A stretch of DNA of 64,000 bases from Hirudinaria manillensis (lineage: Eukaryota > Annelida > Clitellata > Hirudinida > Hirudinidae), in assembly GCA_034509925.1 (NCBI GenBank), contig CM067526.1, forward strand, positions 12,106,010 to 12,170,009, in the 5' to 3' direction. The notes beneath the pieces are model-generated. The model searched no databases. It had not been told where the DNA came from and was given only the letters and a program-made list of their open reading frames with translations. The translations under genes and the position numbers were made by a program. This document shows, piece after piece, positions 31,601 through 44,209 of the stretch (the first letter of the stretch is position 1; every line of letters begins with the position of its first letter).

Positions 31601-32985
31601 TGTCCAAAACCTGGCACGTGTAGTTGCCACTGTCTTCGTGAGAGATATCTTCAAGTTCAAAAATCATTTTTATTTTCAAGAATTGCCGTTGGGAAGTTTT
31701 GCTTTGCGGGAAATAAAAATGTTTTTGCCTGTTATTTTATTGTCGCTTTATTATATTTTTCTTCTGAAAAGGAGGAAATAATGAAGCACTTGATGGAATT
31801 GCATTTATTTGAGACGATAAAGGCGCGTAATCTTGAGATCTTAAAAGTATGGATTTCAGGACAAGTTATTTTTTTTTTGCTGCTCATCTTCTGCTCAAAC
31901 ATTTCTTCCTGCGAGAAATCTTCGTAGTTATCAGGAAATTGTATACGGATTAATATCCGTATTTTTATCATGCAAATGGCAAATTGTTTCTGTTTGAGTT
32001 TTCAAAAGTCAGAAAACATTTATTTCGCTCGTAGATCAAACATGGTTTTTTTTTGTAAATCACGGCAATACATTAGGGACAAATATTTCTTTAATGACGA
32101 TTGATGATGATGTGCTGTGACGTTCAGATATGCAACTGCTTGGAACCTGATGCCATGTTACATTTCCAAATTAATTCATTAATAGTATCGGTAATAATTG
32201 CAATATTTCTAAAATAGTATTATTTCAATCATCATCATCGTCAAAGATCTCGAAAATAAATTACTTGATTGATAAATAAATATAACTATTACTAATATTT
32301 CATATTTAATTTTTTTAAATTATGAACATAAATGTAACTCACTTGCAATTTCTAATATAAAGCGATAATTCGGAGAAATAGCAGAATAAATGATTGAAAA
32401 TCTTCTCGTCTGCAAAAAAGGTGGAATGATATTTCCCATGAAATTCACTTCCATCTGGAGATCAAGAAAAAGAACATAATTTCAAGTCATCAGGAGATTT
32501 TTTAAGAAATCCGTGCAGTTTAATGGCATTAAGATACATTAAGTATTACCGTGACTTAATAAAAATATTGATATCAACTTTATAATATACGATTTTGTTA
32601 CATTTTCATTAGAAACAATTTTCGATTTCAAAATTACTCGAAAAATCATTTGAAATAGACGACATATTTCTAAATGGGCTAAATTTACTTTTATAAAAAT
32701 ATATATATATAATACTTTTATAAAAATATATATATATTTCTCGGAAAGGCAAAATAGAAATTTAATCCAAGATTGAGAATAACTTAATTGTTAACATTTT
32801 AATTACCAATACCTGCTCTTGTCTCTGGATCTTTTTCCAGACGACAGCATCCCTCAACAAGTCAAAGTCCCGGGCGCTGAAGAGGCACTCCAGCTGGATC
32901 GTCTGATTTGCATTCAGTACGAGCACCTGGCCCACCGTTGTCATGGAGACGGTTTCCGTTTCTCCAGCTCCGGTTGGATGGAGTG
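28657..32985 (-). CDS. Immunoglobulin-superfamily cell-surface or secreted protein (5' end not found)
   Basis: Eight exons with compatible phases (32985-32813, 32454-32343, 31648-31553, 30870-30587, about 30346-30157, 29618-29443, 29220-29091, 28991-28657) give about 498 residues. Ig domain 1 has IQLECLFS, VVWKKI and, across two junctions, FILEIANISHEDSGNYTC. Domain 2 has LRCISRGGYPPPQLFI and DDGKELKCSATISG. Domain 3 has VLLKCSIRSKPDVSTLYWTI and FRDYELVTENAVGRAS. The arrangement resembles arthropod/vertebrate multi-Ig adhesion proteins (nectin, kirre or beat type), but I cannot name the subfamily. No signal peptide exon was found. Exon 5 could instead start at 30304. The last exon is a His/Gln/Arg-rich tail ending in a short Trp-rich hydrophobic stretch (RWLWTISMSLCWLWSDLM), which may be a GPI signal or tail anchor rather than a normal transmembrane helix. 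Confidence 0.8.
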
Positions 32986-33231
32986 CTTGACGGATAAATA
33001 ATTGAGGGTGCGTAAGAAAAACATTTTGCTTAAATTTTGAAAATACGAATTATAATTGCATTGAAATCGTTAATGAATGAATAAATAAAAATAATATATT
33101 ACAAACTACTGTAATACTATATTATATTATTTGCTTATAAAATACGAATTAATAAAAAGAATGAATTAAGGCGGGGTGTAGAGACAGCACGATTGAGAGA
33201 TCGAGCCAGGGAGGAAGGAATGCGCCTTCCA

Positions 33232-33237
33232 TTTATA
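33232..33237 (-). promoter_or_regulatory. Candidate TATA box upstream of the Ig gene
   Basis: TATAAA on the minus strand lies in a block richer in G+C (about 33170-33480), roughly 250 bases upstream of the first Ig exon. If it is used, the leader has no in-frame signal peptide before the ATG at 32944. An alternative upstream exon is therefore equally possible. Confidence 0.25.
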
Positions 33238-33565
33238 TCCGGGTGCTGACAAATTCCTTTGACGAATTGAGAGCGACATCCATCGAGGACATGAGGGATG
33301 AAATTACTTTTTCCGCCGCCCTCCTCCGTGATAACATTATCGATCCCTGGCGGAGTGGAATGGGTCTCAGCGGGCCTCTTAACACGACGCGAAAAGATGG
33401 AATCGCAGCAATTTCCGGACCACGGCATCCTACCTCTTTGGTAGAAAGATTTGCACCGTAATTATACTTCAAACGTCTTGCAAATGATTGATTTCGAATC
33501 ACCGGTTTCGTTCAGATGAGATGTACTTAATTAGATTAATAGCAGATTTTAAATTTGGCTGAATA

Positions 33566-33610
33566 AAGGTTAAGGATAAGGTTAGGGTTATGGTTAAGGT
33601 TAGGGATAAG
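33566..33610 (+). repeat. Short degenerate telomere-like repeat
   Basis: About 45 bases of GGTTA/TTAGGG-like units (GGTTAAGGATAAGGTTAGGG and variants). This is too short and irregular to be functional telomeric DNA. It may be a repair scar or a microsatellite. Confidence 0.55.
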
Positions 33611-35278
33611 TATTAGATCTTTCAGCCTGTTAAAATTCACGTGTGTAATTTTTATAATTAATAAATTCTGATCCAAAACAAAGTATTTATCAGTTCAGTT
33701 GATAACAGAGCATGAAACCTTCCTCCTAACCTTTTAGCAGAAAGAGAAATCCAAGAATGTTGGCAAAATATTTCCCACGAGATTTCATTACGAACGGCTT
33801 TAACTGCGCAACATCCGCTCATCAACAGATCAGGAGATCTTAAATTATTAAGAAAAAACATTTTCACCATCAATAATAACGATATTATTTAAAATATGTA
33901 TTAATTTCTACATTAAATAAATATATTTATAATAAATTCATTTACAATATTTAAACAGAAATACATTGTTTTTAAATTGAAACAAAATACTTTAATAATT
34001 TAAACACCATCTACAGATTTATTCTTTATTATTGTTTGTTAATTCACAAAAAAAAACAAAAGGAAACAAACTCACTAAACTCTTTAATAATTTAAGCCCA
34101 AGGAAACGAGAGAAGAAATTTTTCCAGCACGTCTCTTCGCAGGAGGTGGAAGAAGATGCAGGATTTAAGGCGACGTCGACGCTTTATTTTCGGTAAAAGA
34201 TGAGAAACTCAGTTCCAGCCTTGCATTCAAACACATGCACACAGACTCAAAGACACACACATACACACACACACGTGCAAAGATGAAATGCTGGAGTTTG
34301 AAGGGTCAATTTGGTTGATTTGACCTTAAATGTCAGCCGGTTCAGTGTTGCACGTGGTTCCGCCGGGCGCGGCTCATCGCGTTCAGTTAGCAGACGATAT
34401 TGGCCCAATCAATGATATCCAAAATAAATTGTTGTTACATTGATATGACAACGAATTAGAGCTCTAATTAAGTTGAATTTAATTAAGTCGGTCAATTGTT
34501 CTTTCAGACGCGATTTCACGATTTAATGGACGCTTAACTTCGGTATCGATCGACATTTTGTCAAATGTTGTTCGATAGTAAGATGATATATTCGTGTCAC
34601 CCTCTCATGACCCAAATTTTAACTTACACTTACAAGCTTTTAAAAATATTAGGGGAAATAATTAATATAGGAAATCTCTCGATCCAATATTTTGCAACTG
34701 TCTTTTCTTTATGAATACAACTGAATTCATTTTTAACGCATCCAAAGGTCCGTTTTAGTCACACTGAAGCATGTCATGAATGAACGGTTTGTAATAGTGA
34801 AATTATTTTACAATAATTTATTGTAAAACTTATGCAGATGTCGCTATCCAAAATGTTTCTTGAAGGTCGTTGTGGCTTCATGATTATGATTAATGAGTGG
34901 TATTATATCTTTTATTTTATCATTTTAGTTTGAAATGATCCTATTTAAAAGTTAAATATTTGCTTGAAGATATTTTCCATAATTTCCATTCATCACCATT
35001 TTTTTTATCATCGAATTATTTTTAATAATTACATACTATTTGCCACTCCAGCCGAGTGGTTACAAGCAGTCATTTGTTGCATAAATCATCCGAAAACATT
35101 TTTCACTGACAAATTACATCAAACAACGCCAAATGTCGCGTGTTTAAAGGTTTTATTGAAAACAAACTGCTCAATTGCTGCACATTACGCATCAAAGGGA
35201 AAAAAAATATTCGAACGTTATTCAAAAACCTAATAAAGGTACGAATAGCCAGCATCTCGTTAGGAGCAAGAGAACATT
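33611..35278. other. Spacer between the Ig gene and the transporter cluster
   Basis: It is AT-rich, with a short (CA)n patch near 34235-34275 and a G+C-richer block at 34120-34400. No exon was supported. Confidence 0.4.
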
Positions 35279-37578
35279 TCAATCCAATCCTTCGTAGCCG
35301 TTTCGTCTGAAATACTTAATCACTGGAATCGCAAGAAAAATCAAAAAATTGAGGAAGGTGACTGAAGCCAATACGTAGAAAACGGCATCGTACGAATTCG
35401 TGTGATCGAATACAAGTCCGGATAGCAAGGGCCCCAATAGTGCGCCAAAACCTGAAATGGTGCAAGTCATCGTCCATGCCACGTCTAACTCCATCTCCAT
35501 GGCTTCTCCAGATGCGGGATACATAAACGCAAACGATGATGCTCCGAAGATGCCAAAAACTAAGTTGAAAAGATTAACAAGTAGCTGAACGCGATCTAAC
35601 ATCATTTTTAAACGTTTGTTTGTTTTTGTGTGTGTGTGTGATAAACTTACTTGCTGAGAATAGCAGAATGATCCCATAGGAAGGGTTTGCCAAAGGCCAG
35701 ACGAACACCAGTATAGCCAGTATCAGACAAGAAACGACGTTCATGTAGACGAGATTACCTTTCAATAAGACTCCAAAGAAAGGAATCAAAGCATAAGACA
35801 AAAACTGAGCTAGTCCCAGGATGGTTATCGCAAAACCCGCTTCCACGATCCCGAAACCTCTAACGTTGAGATAGTGAGGCTAGAAGGATGACAACAATGA
35901 TAGGTAATCAATTGACTAAAAATTAAATAATTAAGGTAGTTTAATCAAAATAATGAAAAAGAAATATTTCAGCTTTAATTTAGCATCGCATGGATTAATC
36001 GTGCCATCATTAGGAATATTATTTTTAATAATAGAGAATAATATAGAGTATAATAAATGGCTGGATTATTTAGTAGACTTGATTATTTAACGACCAATAA
36101 ATTTGTAATTTGTTTGTTTAACTTAAAAATCATGTAAAATGCTGACCAGATTAATGAGGAGTGAAACTTGACTAGCCATTGTTAAAAGTGTCCCGAGCAG
36201 CCAGCATATTCTCATTGGATTTTTAAATATATCCACCCAGTAACGACAGCATGTTTTCCCCCTGGTTTAAGGTATTACATTAGTTAATAACAATATTACA
36301 ATAACGGTAATGGTTCTGCAATGTATTAGTGGATGTGAAAATGTAACTATAGAATTAAATTATACTCATTCATACTAGCCTTTTGTCAACTTTTCCATTG
36401 GACTTCGGTTTCTTTAAAAGGGTAAAATAATTGGTTCGATTAAATCAGTTTAATTTATATAAAAATCTATAAAAAATTATTGGTATATTCATTCTTAAAA
36501 ATTTTATGAAAATGAGAAGATAAATTATCTTATTCAATGCCATTGCTCACCTCTAACAAGAAGGACAAACTACAAATTGTTCCTATGATTAGCAACTTCA
36601 AACTGGCTACTCTTATAGCCCACCTCCAATTAACTGTTTCTATTAACCAAGCGTAAAGTGTAGCAAAGAGCAAAATCCCTGAAAACATTGAGTTTGGTAG
36701 TTTTGTTTAACAAATGAATTAATTGAAGAAAACTTTTAAAATATTTAAAACTTCCATGCTCAGTCCAAGACACCCGTAAATTAGTTAAGAGAATTACCTG
36801 CTGGAAATGCGCACTGGAAAATACTCGTGGCAAAAACATGACATCGATGGGCGACAGGAAAGAACTCATTGAGTATCAAAGTCGATGACATGAGACTGAG
36901 AGAGCAACTGACACCAAAAAGTATGCCATAGGTTAGGAAGAGCCATTCAATTTGTATCATGAACGACGTAATAAGACAGGCCAAAGCTTGGACCCAACTT
37001 CCAACGACAGAGCAGATGAAGTGACCATTCTTTGGAGTCCAATTGATGATCAGAGGAGTTAATGGTGACATCGTGGAAGTGAGAAAGGTTGCAATCAATG
37101 TAATCCAATCTGGAGGCAAGATTGAATTCAAGTAACTGTTTATATTTTAAATAAGCAAGCATTTTAATATTGATATTCTCGTAACAAATACAAATATGAA
37201 ATTGTAACGGCTTGTCACAACACTATTTTGTCCCAATAATAGACTGATAGAGCCAATAACTCTAGTGTCACGGCCATCCCAAAGAGATTTATCGATTTAT
37301 TAAAATATTTTTCGAAGGTTAAAATTTAATTATAAACTAATAAAACACTACCTACTCAAGATGACCATAGGAGTACCGTAGAGTTTTTTGAATTCTGCTA
37401 CGAATAATCCGAACGAATTGAAGATTCCAGTCCTGACTAAGTGTAGAATGATGACATTAAAGCAGACTATCCATCCATTTCTATCCTCCTTCAGGCTTTG
37501 TAAGCAACTTTTCCTGGCGTTGTTTCCTCCTTCTTTTCCCTTTTCAGTTTCAGTGTCTTTTGTCGCTTCGTCACGCAT
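35279..37578 (-). CDS. Monocarboxylate-transporter-like (SLC16/MFS) protein, cluster copy A
   Basis: Seven exons (37578-37356, 37109-36798, 36678-36551, 36411-36380, 36261-36147, 35879-35651, 35559-35279) encode 439 residues. Exon 1 holds the SLC16-type first-helix motif as EDRNGWIVCFNVIILHLVR...FGLFVAEFKKLY. Exon 2 carries helices 2-4 and the region normally holding the helix-5 signature. Exon 6 has LIPFFGVLLKGNLVYMNVVS, and exon 7 has FMYPASGEAMEMELDVAWT and LSGLVFDHTNSYDAVFYVLA. Twelve helices are expected, with both ends cytosolic. It is the most divergent of the six copies. By phase, intron 4 must start with GC (AAAAG/GCTAGT), or exon 4 is only 8 bases long with a GTCC donor. The start ATG is the first in frame. 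The family is firm; the substrate is unknown. Confidence 0.88.
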
Positions 37579-37619
37579 AATTTCATCACTTTTTAATAAC
37601 AAGTTCTTTTTTTTTAAGC

Positions 37620-38538
37620 TATAATTTCGATAATAATTTAAAGTGATTTTTTTAACTGAACATTCTACCGAAGAAATTCAAAAGCTCTAACCTTGGTAAA
37701 AACGCTGTGGACATAGTGCGAAGAGGCAGCTTAAATTTTTTTTGGTGTAGCGTAAGACATTTTTCAGATGTTAACAAAATGTTCGTGGCAATGTCAGCTG
37801 TTGCTAAAAGGTGTTGCAATGCATATTTTTTCAACGTATCAACAGCATGCAACCCAAATGTATTATGCAAATGTTAGGGAGAATTTCTCTGCTCAATAGG
37901 CATTTTATTTTTCTATTAAACTGCATTTTTCCTTTCTTACTTTTTTCTTTGTGTTTACCATTGACAATTATATATTTTCACCATTTTAAAATATAAAAAT
38001 TGAGCCTTTTTGATATTTTGACAGTTAGATGACTCATTAAATTTGTCGCTAGCACTTACTTCCAAACCTCTTGACTGCATTTATCCAACCTATCAACAGT
38101 TAAATGGAATTTATGTGTTACCGATTACAAACCAATTATAATTTACAAATTTAAAAGAAATAGACTTTAGTCTTTCCTGAATCAATTCATTGTAATGTAT
38201 GACTTTCAACTTCTAAGCTGCCTTAAATACTTCGAACAATTTCCTTTTTTTTAAAGAAAGAATTCACAGGTAATTTAATTTTTCAAAAATCCTTTTAACT
38301 ATGATTTTGATGACATGTATTATGTGGATTTAGAAATTTTAACGTAAGCTCTAGCTTTCGGTATCATTACAACAATAGGATGAATAAGATCTATCTAATC
38401 AGATTAAAAAGATGAAGTTATAGTTGAATAAATTCAATTTGAAAAATAGAACAAGATTTTAAGTTCGAATAATCGAAATAAAAATTTGTTTTTAGCTTTC
38501 TAGTATGCATAAAACGAACACAAGGATTGAAGTAGTAC
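37620..38538. other. Spacer between transporters A and B
   Basis: No gene was found. Parts resemble the spacers after transporters B and C (runs such as CATTTATCCAA followed by TAAATGGA), showing that the duplication events copied flanking DNA too. Confidence 0.4.
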
Positions 38539-40819
38539 TTAATCTAATCTCTCATAAAGATATTTTCGATAGTATTTTGTCAGCGGCACTCCTAAGAAAA
38601 CCAAACCGTTAAACAAACTAACGGCTGCAACGGCATAAAAAACGTTATCATAGGAGTTTGTGAAATCATAAACAACCCCTGATATCAAAGGTCCCAACAA
38701 GGCACCTATTCCACAAAATGTACAGGAAATGGTCCATGCTTCGTTCAAGTCCATGTCCATAGCTTCTCCAGATCCGGGATAAATAAAGATGAAGGAAAGA
38801 GCTCCAAATACACCAATACCTTACAAATAAGGTGTAAATTAATAATTTTTAATATAAAACCGTTCGTTAATTTTCTATTAAACCTGCAGAAAGGCTCATC
38901 GTAGTCGTATATGATGGATTAATTGTCGGCCAAATGACGAAGATTATTGCGCAGGCCATTGATGAAACGATGTTGACGTACACTAAGTTGCCTTTCAACT
39001 TTTTACCAAGAAATGGTACTGCAATGTACATGGACAATTCAAAGATCCCCATCGTTACCAAAGACATGCTTGATTCCACTACTTGAAATCCCCTTTCTTC
39101 CATGTAATGAGGCTTTTATCGATGGATATTTTGAAAATCAAATTATCAACAAATCTAAATGATAAAATAAATATCCAGACAAGTCACTTACCAAGTTATT
39201 TACTGCAACCAATTGACTCGCAAATATTAGTGCCATTCCTGTTACCCAGAAAATTCTTTCTGGTCTTCGGAAGACGTCCAAGTAATATCGGCAGTTTACT
39301 GGGCTAGAATAAATTTGGCATTAAGACATAATTGAATTTTATTTCACAATCAAAACCATCAAAAACCTTGCAGTTTTTATGTTGAAGTCTTCATAATTTG
39401 GGTTCTGAAAAAATCTAAAATGTTCTCTCAATGATTCCGAAATAATTCTATCCTCAATGGATAAATTAAATTGCGAAATTTAATTATGTAATTAACCTTT
39501 AAAAGCAGTAAAAAACTGCATACGATTCCTATTACGAAAGATTCGGCTCCAGCAATCCTCAACGACCATCTCCAGTTCACCACGTCAATGAGCCAAGCAT
39601 AAATTGGTGAGAACACTAACAAACCTACAATGAATTAGAATTTTAATATTTCTAAAATATTAATTTAATTTTATCATTATCACAATATAATACCATTTAC
39701 TTAATTACAAATTTGAGTAATATATTTATGTTATAACTATATGTTATAATGTCTACTAATTTAAATTGATTAATTTTAGAAAGTGGAAAACCGTAAAAAT
39801 TCCAGATAATTTAAACATTAAAATGAAGTCCTTAATAACATAAGATTTAATAAATCTATTTGCACAGGTTTTGGCAAATATATGTTTCGTAGTTTTTGCA
39901 TTTATCTTTTAAAAATAAAATATTATGATTTTTTTTAAATTTATGGATTCCGCCGAGACAAAACTTAATGATTCATTATTTATCTGCGACGTGATTCGCT
40001 TCTGCTGTTTTTCTTTTCTTGATAAATTTTGACAAAATTGACAATCTGATGTTTTTCACCTGCAGGAAATGCACACTGGTAAATACTTGTTGCGAATTCA
40101 TGGTATGCGTGATCTTTAGGAAAGAAATCACCGAGAATAAGCGATCCTGCCATCATGGTGAAACAGGATCCGATTCCAAACACTATTCCGAAAGTGAGGA
40201 ACAGCCATGGAGTGTGGTCTACGAATGATGAACTCAGACACGATCCAGTTTGGAGTAGGGTTCCTATTAATGAACTGATCATGTAGCCATTTTTCGGCCA
40301 TTTTTTGATGATCAGGGAAGGCAATGGGGAAAAGGAAAATGAGAGACAAGTACAAGTTACCGAAATCCAATCTGAAAATTATTTAATAACTCATTATCGT
40401 AGCTAATACAAAATTAATGTTCAAAAAATTTATCCTTTAAGGAAAATTTATTATTTCTATGAAAAAAGTCCGATACTGCAAAATACAATATAAGCATTTT
40501 ATTTTGCTTTTTATTTTCAGCACGAAATAGTAATATAATATATCAAATTTAATCAAAAATCATTATCTAAACTGCAATCAAAATCTATTTAATACAAAGA
40601 TCTTACTTTAAACAATTACTCACTTAATTCTGCCATCGGCGATTGATAGAGCCGTTTGAATTCTGCGATGTAGAGACCAAATGTATAGTTGATGCCGCTT
40701 CTCACTAAGTTTATGAGAATGCAGACGAAACAAATTATCCAGCCATTTCTATTATCGGCCAGGTTTTGAAGGATACTTACATTATCGCCTTTTTGTGTTG
40801 CATGGCTCTCCATATCCAT
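38539..40819 (-). CDS. Monocarboxylate-transporter-like (SLC16/MFS) protein, cluster copy B
   Basis: Seven exons (40819-40624, 40371-40060, 39624-39497, 39404-39367, 39303-39192, 39112-38884, 38819-38539) encode 431 residues with no break. Exon 1: DNRNGWIICFVCILINLVR and FGLYIAEFKRLYQSPMAELS. Exon 2: KKWPKNGYMISSLIGTLLQT and PWLFLTFGIVFGIGSCFTMM. Exon 3: IYAWLIDVVNWRWSLRIAG. Exon 6: FLGKKLKGNLVYVNIVSS. Exon 7: GSGEAMDMDLNEAWTISCTF and the terminal LTKYYRKYLYERLD. Exon lengths 312, 128, 112, 229 and 281 are identical in C and D, its close relatives. Exon 4 (NPNYEDFNIKTAR) is the short variable cytosolic loop. The family moves small carboxylates or related solutes across membranes; the cargo is not predictable here. 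Confidence 0.9.
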
Positions 40820-42098
40820 TTGATATCCAGCTTCTTTCGAGGTATATTTTCGACTTGATGTTTTTAATGTTCTTTTTGGGACATAAGTTCATTGGGACAT
40901 AACTGTTCGTTGGGACATAACTGTTCGCATGGATGTCGAAATATCTGTAGAAGTTATAAGCTGCTAAGAGTTGTCAAATGGTGGAATTTTAACATCGAGT
41001 TAAGCACCACGAGTATAGGTTTCCATCATATCCCATCATTACCGACAAGGATGTAAATCGTAAAAGCATTGTTTTGGGTTTAGATAGGATTGTATAAACA
41101 TATTATAAAATGAAATATCACTCTTACTTAATTATATGTTATTATAATGACGAACTTTAAGCAAAGGTTCTATGAAGTTAGATTGAAATATGTTCTCCTC
41201 TTTAACATCTGTTGCATGATGTCCTTGTTATTACCCAAATTTCAATGGCAGTTTCTCGTATAAAAAATTAATTTATTATTTGTGTAACATTAATATATAA
41301 ATATATTATAATATAAATATAATATTACCTTGGGTTCGTAACCTCTTCATTCAGGATTTCAACAATATTATGTTGGGTTGACTGATAACGATCGAAAAAA
41401 AAAATATTGACGAAGTGAAATATAATCAAAGGTCTCTGATCAAGAAGCATTGTAAGCATACAGCATTTGGTTTTATTAAATTGCATTCTTTCTTTTTTTC
41501 TGTTTATCATTGATAATTGGATAATTTAACTATTTTGAAATGTCAAAAAATTAATTATTTTTCAAAATTTTCAATTTTTCACCATTTTCAAATGGCGCAA
41601 GACATTTGTCGCTGGCATTTTTATCTTGACTTCATTTATCCAATACGTCAACGATTAAATGGATTTTTTATGATCTCAATAAGCAGCTGATGAGATTTAC
41701 AAATTAAAAAGAAAAATACATCCGCTTTAGTCAATCCTGAATCTATTCGTTGTTGTATAAGACTTTCAAATGCCTTTAGAATGCCTCAAAACTACTTCAA
41801 ACGATTTCTTTTCGTCAGAAAGAATTCAGAAGTAATTTATTTTTTCATTAATATTTTTAACTAAGCTTATGATGACTTATTTTGTAGCTGTCGATTTGTT
41901 AATGCCAGCATTAGATTACGCTATTAATACATGCAACATGCAGTTATATATATATAGATTCAATCGATCAAACTAAAAAGTATAAATTCGAAAATATTTT
42001 TAACATTATTTAATCAAATAAATGTTCATTTAATCGAAATAAAACTCTGACTTTATTTTCCTAGCTTACATAAAGGAAAACATAGACTAAAGTAGAGT
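40820..42098. other. Spacer between transporters B and C
   Basis: AT-rich, no gene seen. It contains stretches also found upstream of C and D (for example TTCTATGAAGTTAGATTGAAA followed by an ACATCTGTTGCATGATGTCC-like block). These could be shared promoter elements or simply duplicated flank. Confidence 0.4.
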
Positions 42099-44209
42099 TC
42101 AATCTAATCTCTCATAAAGATATTTTCGATAGTATTTTGTCAGCGGCACTCCTAAGAAAACCAAACCGTTAAACAAACTAACGGCTGCAACGGCATAAAA
42201 AACGTTATCGTAGGAGTTTGTGGAATCATAAACAATCCCTGATATCAAAGGCCCAAACAGGACACCTATTCCACAAAACAAACAGGAAATGGTCCATGCT
42301 TCGTTCAACTCCATATCCATAGCTTCTCCAGATCCGGGATAAATAAAGACGAAGGAAAGAGCTCCAAAAACACCAATCACTTGAAAATAAGGTATAAATA
42401 AACCACTTTAAACAAATATTTAATCTAAAATCTTTCCTTCGTTTTCTAACAAACCTGCAGCAAAGCTCAGGATAGTCACGTACGAAGGATTAGCTGACGG
42501 CCAAATGACAAAGAGTACTGCCCATGCCATGGATGAAACGATGTTGACGTACACTAAGTTGCCTTTCAACTTTTTACCAAGAAATGCTACTGCAATGTAC
42601 ATGAACAGTTCAAAGATCCCCATCATTACCAAAGGCATGCTTGATTCCACAACTTGAAATCCACATTCCTCCATATAATGAGGCTTAAAACATGAGACGA
42701 TATTTTAAGAATTAAAGAGAAGTCTAAATGATAAAATAAACATACAGACAAGTTACTCACCAAGTTATTTACTGCAACTAATTGACTCGCAAATATAAGC
42801 GCAATTCCTGTTACCCAGAAAATCCTTTCTGGTATCCGAAAGACGTCCAAATAATAACGACAGTTCACTGGCCTGGAATAAATTTGGAATTGAGGCCATA
42901 TTTGAATTTTATTTCACGAGAAAAATTATTGCCTTTCAGTGTTATTGTTGAAATCTTCGAAACGTGGCCTCTGAAAACAATCTAAACTATTCTCTTAATG
43001 ATTCGAAAATAATTCTGCCCGACAATTGTAAATTAATGATACAAAATAAATTACTAAATTTGATTAGTTATGTAATTAACCTTTAAAAGCAGTAAAAAAC
43101 TGCAAACGATTCCTATTACGAAAGACTTGGCTCCAGCAATTCTCATTGACCATCTCCAGTTCACCACGTCAATGAGCCAAGCATAAATTGGTGAGAACAC
43201 TAACAAACCTACAATGAATTTTAATATTTATGAAATTATAATATTTTTAGTATTACATATTTGTATAATAGAATGACATTTACTTAATTAAAAATGAGTG
43301 TAACATATTATAACGTCTTTTAATTTAATTTGGATGATTTTAGAAAGTTTGAAACTGTAATAATTTAAGATAATTTAAACGTTAAATTTTGATTATTAAT
43401 TTGACAATCTGATGTTTTTCACCTGCAGGAAATGCACACTGGTAAATACTTGTTGCGAATTCATGGTATACGTGATCTTTAGGAAAGAATTCACCGAGAA
43501 TAAGCGATCCTGCCATCATAGTGAAGCAGGATCCGATTCCAAACATTATTCCGAAAGTGAGGAACAGCCACGGAGTGTGGTCTACGAATGATGAGATCAG
43601 ACATGATCCAGTTTGGAGTAGGGTTCCTATTAATGAACTGATCATGTAGCCATTTTTCGGCCATTTTTTGATGATCAGAGGAGGCAATGGGGAAAGGGAA
43701 TATGAAAGACAGGTACAAGTTACCGAAATCCAATCTGAAAATTATTTGATAGTTCATTGCAGTAAATAAAAAAATTAATGTTACAAAAATTTATCCTTTA
43801 AGGAAAATTTGTTATTTCTATGAAAAAGTCCGACACTGCAAAATACAATCTAAGCATTTTATTCGCTTTTACTTTTTATTTCATCCAATGGACATAGTAG
43901 CAAACATGGTAGTAGTACAATGGGTATAATAGCCATTATCAAATTATATTAAAAATCACTATCAAAACCCTAAAAAATTAATTTAATATTTAAAGATCTT
44001 AATTTAAACAATTACTCACTTAATTCTGCCATCGGCGATTGATAGAGCCGTTTGAATTCTGCTATATAGAGACCAAACGTATAGGTGATTCCGTTTCTAA
44101 CGAGGTTTATGAGAATGCTGACGAAACAAATTATCCAGCCATTTCTATTATCGGCCAGGTTTTGAAGAAAACCTTTATTATCGCCTTTTTGTTCAACATG
44201 GGTCTCCAT
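42099..44209 (-). CDS. Monocarboxylate-transporter-like (SLC16/MFS) protein, cluster copy C
   Basis: Seven exons (44209-44020, 43734-43423, 43208-43081, 42970-42933, 42872-42761, 42683-42455, 42379-42099) encode 429 residues. The frame is intact and very close to B and D (exon 7 differs from B at only a few residues). The N-terminus is METHVEQKGDNKGFLQ and the first-helix motif is DNRNGWIICFVSILINLVR. Exon 4 (RPRFEDFNNNTER) ends GAAAG/GCAATA, so intron 4 has a GC donor where D has GTAATC at the same place. This is a single T-to-C change in an otherwise aligned site. It sits head to tail with its neighbours, each probably with its own promoter because the spacers exceed 1 kb. Confidence 0.9.

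Noticed and set aside
35040-35080. tRNA-like stretch (GCCGAGTGGTTA)
   Set aside because: Only a D-arm-like string. No B box, T-arm or acceptor-stem pairing could be found around it.
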